Shown piece after piece: positions 15,501-17,204 of a DNA stretch of 17,204 nucleotides (position 1 is its first letter; each line of letters opens with the position of its first letter). This DNA comes from Verrucomicrobiota bacterium (GTDB lineage Bacteria; Chlamydiota; Chlamydiia; Chlamydiales; FEN-1388): positions 1 to 17,204 of the forward strand of contig JAFEGS010000596.1 of assembly GCA_018239705.1 (NCBI GenBank). Direction: 5' to 3'. Made by a program: the position numbers and the translations under genes. The notes below the pieces were generated by a model, which worked only from the letters and a program-made list of their open reading frames with translations, did not search any database and was not told the origin of the DNA.

Positions 15501-16911
15501 CCCTCCTACGCCAATCACACCTGTTGTACCGCCCTCACACAAACCGGTTACTCCTACACCGGTCACTCAAGCACCTGTTGGTGCAATTCCTACCGGTGCT
15601 ATTCCTCTCAGTCCAACAAACGTAGCTTCTCCTACAACACAACCCACTACTACTACCACGATCACTTCCACACCAGTTACTCGGGGCCATGTTGGAACAG
15701 CGACAGTAACCCCTACACCCACTACCCATGCTCCAGTCGCTCCAAGTCCTGTTGGGGGAGTGACAGCAACTCCTACACCCACTACCCATGCTCCAGTCAC
15801 TCCAAGCCATGTTGGAACAACAACAAGAGTTCCTACCCCAACTACGACCTCTGCACCTGTTACTTCTGTAAGCTCAGGGGTAGCTCCAACATCCACTGCT
15901 CCTCTTGGGACCGTTGTGAAGCATGGATTGCTCAATACTTCAGCTCTCGAAAATCGAGCAAACATCCGAAAACATCTCCACTCATTGATAACAAACACCG
16001 CTGCTGCTCTTAGACATGGTATTCTGAGAGATGCAACGAGAACCCGTACAATACAACAGAGAATCCACGAAATCATAAACAGCAGAACCGACACTGCTAA
16101 AGCCCTTATAGAGACCGCAACCAGCCATCATGCAGCAGTCAAATCAGGCGCGCAGCCAATTACTCTAGTAGCTAGTTCCCAACCTACGCCTACACCTGCA
16201 CCCTCACCTACACCTGCACAAAGCAGCACTCCTCCTGTCACCACTGCAGCTCCTCCAGTAGCTGTAACAGGAGCTGTTTTGGCCTCTTCAACAGCTGCAA
16301 CCTCAACTACTCAACCTATTCTCCCAGTTAGTTCAACACAACCTGCTACTCCTACACAAACTCCGACTCTCCCTGTAACCACTCAAGCCATCACCTTAAG
16401 CCCAGCTGTTTTGAATACAATCAACACAGCACTTAACGCACAAGCGCCACAAATCCCAGGACTCAGTGCGGAAGATAGAAATGCTCTCGTCGTTGCCGTT
16501 GTCACTAATCAAATCACTACAGACGAAGCTCAACAACTGATTAACCAGCATTTGAGAGAGCAAGCACTCCTTAATCGACCAACAGTTGCCAATTTAGTCA
16601 ATCCTAAAGGAACTCCTGAAGCCGCAGGCATCAAAGGAGAAACACAGGCTCCTGCAACACGGCCAAAAAACACGAGAGAGGTACTCACTGCTGCCTATCA
16701 AGCAGAAAACCTATCCGATACTACCGGCGTAAACTTCGAAATCGCTTTGCACGTTGCTAATGTTGTCAAAGAGCAAGATAACTACTTCCAGAGATCGCTA
16801 GAACTTATAATGAACCCGGCCAACTCGATGATTAAAAATTTCTCTATCTTCTCAAGAGAAGGAGGGCCACGAGATCAACAAGGACCACTCTCTGTTCCAA
16901 TCAGTGGATGA
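12559..16911 (+). CDS. Giant cysteine-free Thr/Pro-rich protein, candidate secreted effector
   Basis: No family recognised. The 1450-aa product begins at the second of two adjacent ATGs (12556, 12559); GAGAGGA just upstream fits the second better. There is no signal peptide. Approximate layout: 1-500, Gln/Asn/Thr/Ala-rich helical, probably coiled coil (heptad-like stretches such as AQTAYNTAQTNLTNY); 510-558, Pro-rich linker; 560-900, mixed helical, with one hydrophobic segment at about 814-834 (ALVFTISTVLLTVAALALSA); 915-1120, mucin-like Thr/Pro/Val with three 20-residue repeats; 1120-1205, basic helical; 1209-1275, second Thr/Pro/Ala stretch; 1280-1450, folded-looking C-terminus. I find no cysteine in the whole protein. 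Absence of cysteine, lack of a signal peptide and host-protein-like low complexity suit an exported, perhaps type III-secreted, protein of an intracellular bacterium. That is inference. The next gene is 41 nt downstream. Confidence 0.85.
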   Translation: MITPISSNWYQDATWTNTISPQLTAAQTAYNTAQTNLTNYTPTYNAALAALQAGSSNPTTLQGLINSFNTAQQHYNLLVSNLQTASGNLLSAQTTAQNYIDSQGDADFNTYTSDLQGEINQQLSLSGGVTSNNLDTQLSTANTARETQRTTFFTALTTFNTDETNLTQARTTLQSLQDQLTLATAQVQLDMENGASASVLSTDEGKEQSLQSQVTLQQGTVSQLQTTRNAQLNTLNTALSNYNTAINSMITIIQEGATSADTSATNFINDLQTAQTQASQLTQNTLTTSKNNDAALESAHESAYPTENASTISTIINAQLATFAASEAALEGLSQVSVNTVSEINFPTLPKSGVMSISALMGFLSGAQLLTQHLSRDLQRADETVDDIRLKIWNLQQALIADTTAALQEWAFIIQLADNEYNDQAKKSNSNLSQTIVDDINNVIANTSNINAVINNINQEISDQNSQGVDVTNALNNSNIIATDVMNQSNQAGPNSYNENNLLNSDTPITPPATLTDPPQVPYPSTIPQLPPFVPPSTPIPSSFPVSSSNTVNVEPPQTSQNDIDTLNSIVSQINSALYPIQSQISGPPINYSLIPPYTEQQYVVVRDLSLYLNIDNAGEIAALIAKLVQNFQEDLRSGFLSSQVVAPRGTEEYIEKKIHPSTHNTQSAPSQTYGTGVMLAGNNALASPGTVGSALNQILQSQSLRQSVESLIEKGSLLAGIETLTKIPTKVANYSVLGLFRNDLLNESNEVQTDQISQTKAQIESTTTSAAIQSIVNLAGNTDLLKQVAANQITQLPPNTLSQGDVAQLLSALVFTISTVLLTVAALALSASEGSTSIDQTIASGFAQPNTASFQSLVSDLQALGVTLPQNITPSTPGFEEAFINALLPQLSPQEQAAFIQQINAIFSSNGITLPTTAVGVAPTTPVSTTPVTAPLTTGAPIASTTITAAPTSTAAVSTTTSTTAQVLPVPHTPVTAVPAPPTPITPVVPPSHKPVTPTPVTQAPVGAIPTGAIPLSPTNVASPTTQPTTTTTITSTPVTRGHVGTATVTPTPTTHAPVAPSPVGGVTATPTPTTHAPVTPSHVGTTTRVPTPTTTSAPVTSVSSGVAPTSTAPLGTVVKHGLLNTSALENRANIRKHLHSLITNTAAALRHGILRDATRTRTIQQRIHEIINSRTDTAKALIETATSHHAAVKSGAQPITLVASSQPTPTPAPSPTPAQSSTPPVTTAAPPVAVTGAVLASSTAATSTTQPILPVSSTQPATPTQTPTLPVTTQAITLSPAVLNTINTALNAQAPQIPGLSAEDRNALVVAVVTNQITTDEAQQLINQHLREQALLNRPTVANLVNPKGTPEAAGIKGETQAPATRPKNTREVLTAAYQAENLSDTTGVNFEIALHVANVVKEQDNYFQRSLELIMNPANSMIKNFSIFSREGGPRDQQGPLSVPISG
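15688..15867 (+). repeat. Three tandem 60-bp repeats inside the mucin-like segment
   Basis: Units at 15688-15747, 15748-15807 and 15808-15867 each encode a 20-residue motif: HVGTATVTPTPTTHAPVAPS, then PVGGVTATPTPTTHAPVTPS, then HVGTTTRVPTPTTTSAPVTS. Units 1 and 2 are nearly identical over their second halves; unit 3 is more diverged. The period is a multiple of three, so gain or loss of units would keep the frame. Confidence 0.85.
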
Positions 16912-16952
16912 AAACGGAAAATTAAGTCCTCTCTTTACTTTAGGAGGAAAGT

Positions 16953-17204
16953 ATGAATAGCTCGCAAATGCAAATGCCAAGCGACGAGAGCATCAGTCAA
17001 CTGGGTGAAAGTCTCAGTAAAATATGGCAAAGTGTATCTTCATCGCTTACAACGGAGGATCTTGCTCAGTTAGGATCGTACGTTCAAGCCCTGCCTACTA
17101 TGGAAGCAAACGATGTAGACCTCATGGAAACAATCATCGCCATGATGCCGCAGCCAATACTCTCTCCAGCATTAATGACACAGATTTTTTCCAATCCGGA
17201 AACG
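16953..17204 (+). CDS. Unrecognised protein, N-terminal 84 residues (runs off window)
   Basis: An ATG at 16953 follows a perfect AGGAGG (16942-16947) at a 5-nt spacing, and the frame is open to the window end. The visible part is Ser/Gln/Met-rich and helical: MNSSQMQMPSDESISQLGES, then SKIWQSVSSSLTTEDLAQLG and AMMPQPILSPALMTQIF. It has no signal peptide and no cysteine, and its composition is similar to the preceding giant protein. The 41-nt gap, with no clear terminator, makes a shared transcript likely. Function unknown; a partner or second exported protein is an inference from context. Confidence 0.8.
   Translation, partial: MNSSQMQMPSDESISQLGESLSKIWQSVSSSLTTEDLAQLGSYVQALPTMEANDVDLMETIIAMMPQPILSPALMTQIFSNPET

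Noticed and set aside
15228..16094. Long minus strand frames opposite the Thr/Pro-rich region
   Set aside because: They arise from the biased repetitive codons of the + strand gene and have no ribosome site or domain.
1..17204. tRNA, rRNA or CRISPR arrays
   Set aside because: No cloverleaf-type or ribosomal sequence and no regularly spaced palindromic repeats were seen on either strand.

Overview
The window looks like a chromosomal segment of a Chlamydiae member outside the genus Chlamydia (a 'Chlamydia-like' or environmental chlamydia). The case rests on three things. The hrcA-grpE-dnaK order matches Chlamydia, and DnaK carries chlamydial-style sequence, including its acidic C-terminus. A metal P-type ATPase is coupled to a CCC1/VIT-like membrane protein. 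A very large cysteine-free, Thr/Pro-rich protein is encoded next door. I cannot name the species from sequence alone.

Layout, left to right. (1) At 1-271 is the C-terminal end of a right-handed beta-helix-type protein on the + strand. (2) At 281-4036, minus strand, is the heat-shock operon: a CIRCE operator, a sigma70-like promoter, hrcA, grpE, dnaK and a strong hairpin/U-tract terminator. (3) At 4051-4251 is a small one-helix membrane protein. (4) At 4264-6879 is a disturbed, AT-richer segment bounded by two direct copies (117 bp, 8 differences) of the 3' end of the glutamate dehydrogenase gene. Between them lie an AlbA_2/GHKL-type gene lacking its 5' end, a small HTH regulator, a 72-aa protein and a short gene remnant. 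It resembles a decayed integrative element that entered the 3' end of the dehydrogenase gene, but no integrase is visible. (5) At 6764-12415, minus strand, is a compact operon read from right to left: a CCC1/VIT1-like iron or manganese transporter, a P1B-4-type metal-exporting ATPase (4-nt ATGA overlap) and a large NAD-dependent glutamate dehydrogenase (13-nt gap). (6) At 12418-12558 is a divergent intergenic region with a near-perfect -10 box for the metal operon and a GGGGTGAG-N10-CTCACCCC palindrome. (7) At 12559-17204, + strand, is a 1450-aa cysteine-free Gln/Asn/Thr-rich helical protein with mucin-like Thr/Pro segments, followed after 41 nt and a perfect Shine-Dalgarno by a second unrecognised gene that runs off the window.

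How the genes work together: HrcA should repress its own operon through CIRCE, and GrpE is the nucleotide-exchange partner of DnaK. The CCC1-like protein and the P1B-4 ATPase together suggest handling of ferrous iron, or another divalent transition metal, as a unit. The dehydrogenase appears simply to be carried on the same transcript. The right-hand pair is the most novel part: composition and architecture suggest exported, host-interacting proteins, but no family is recognisable by eye.
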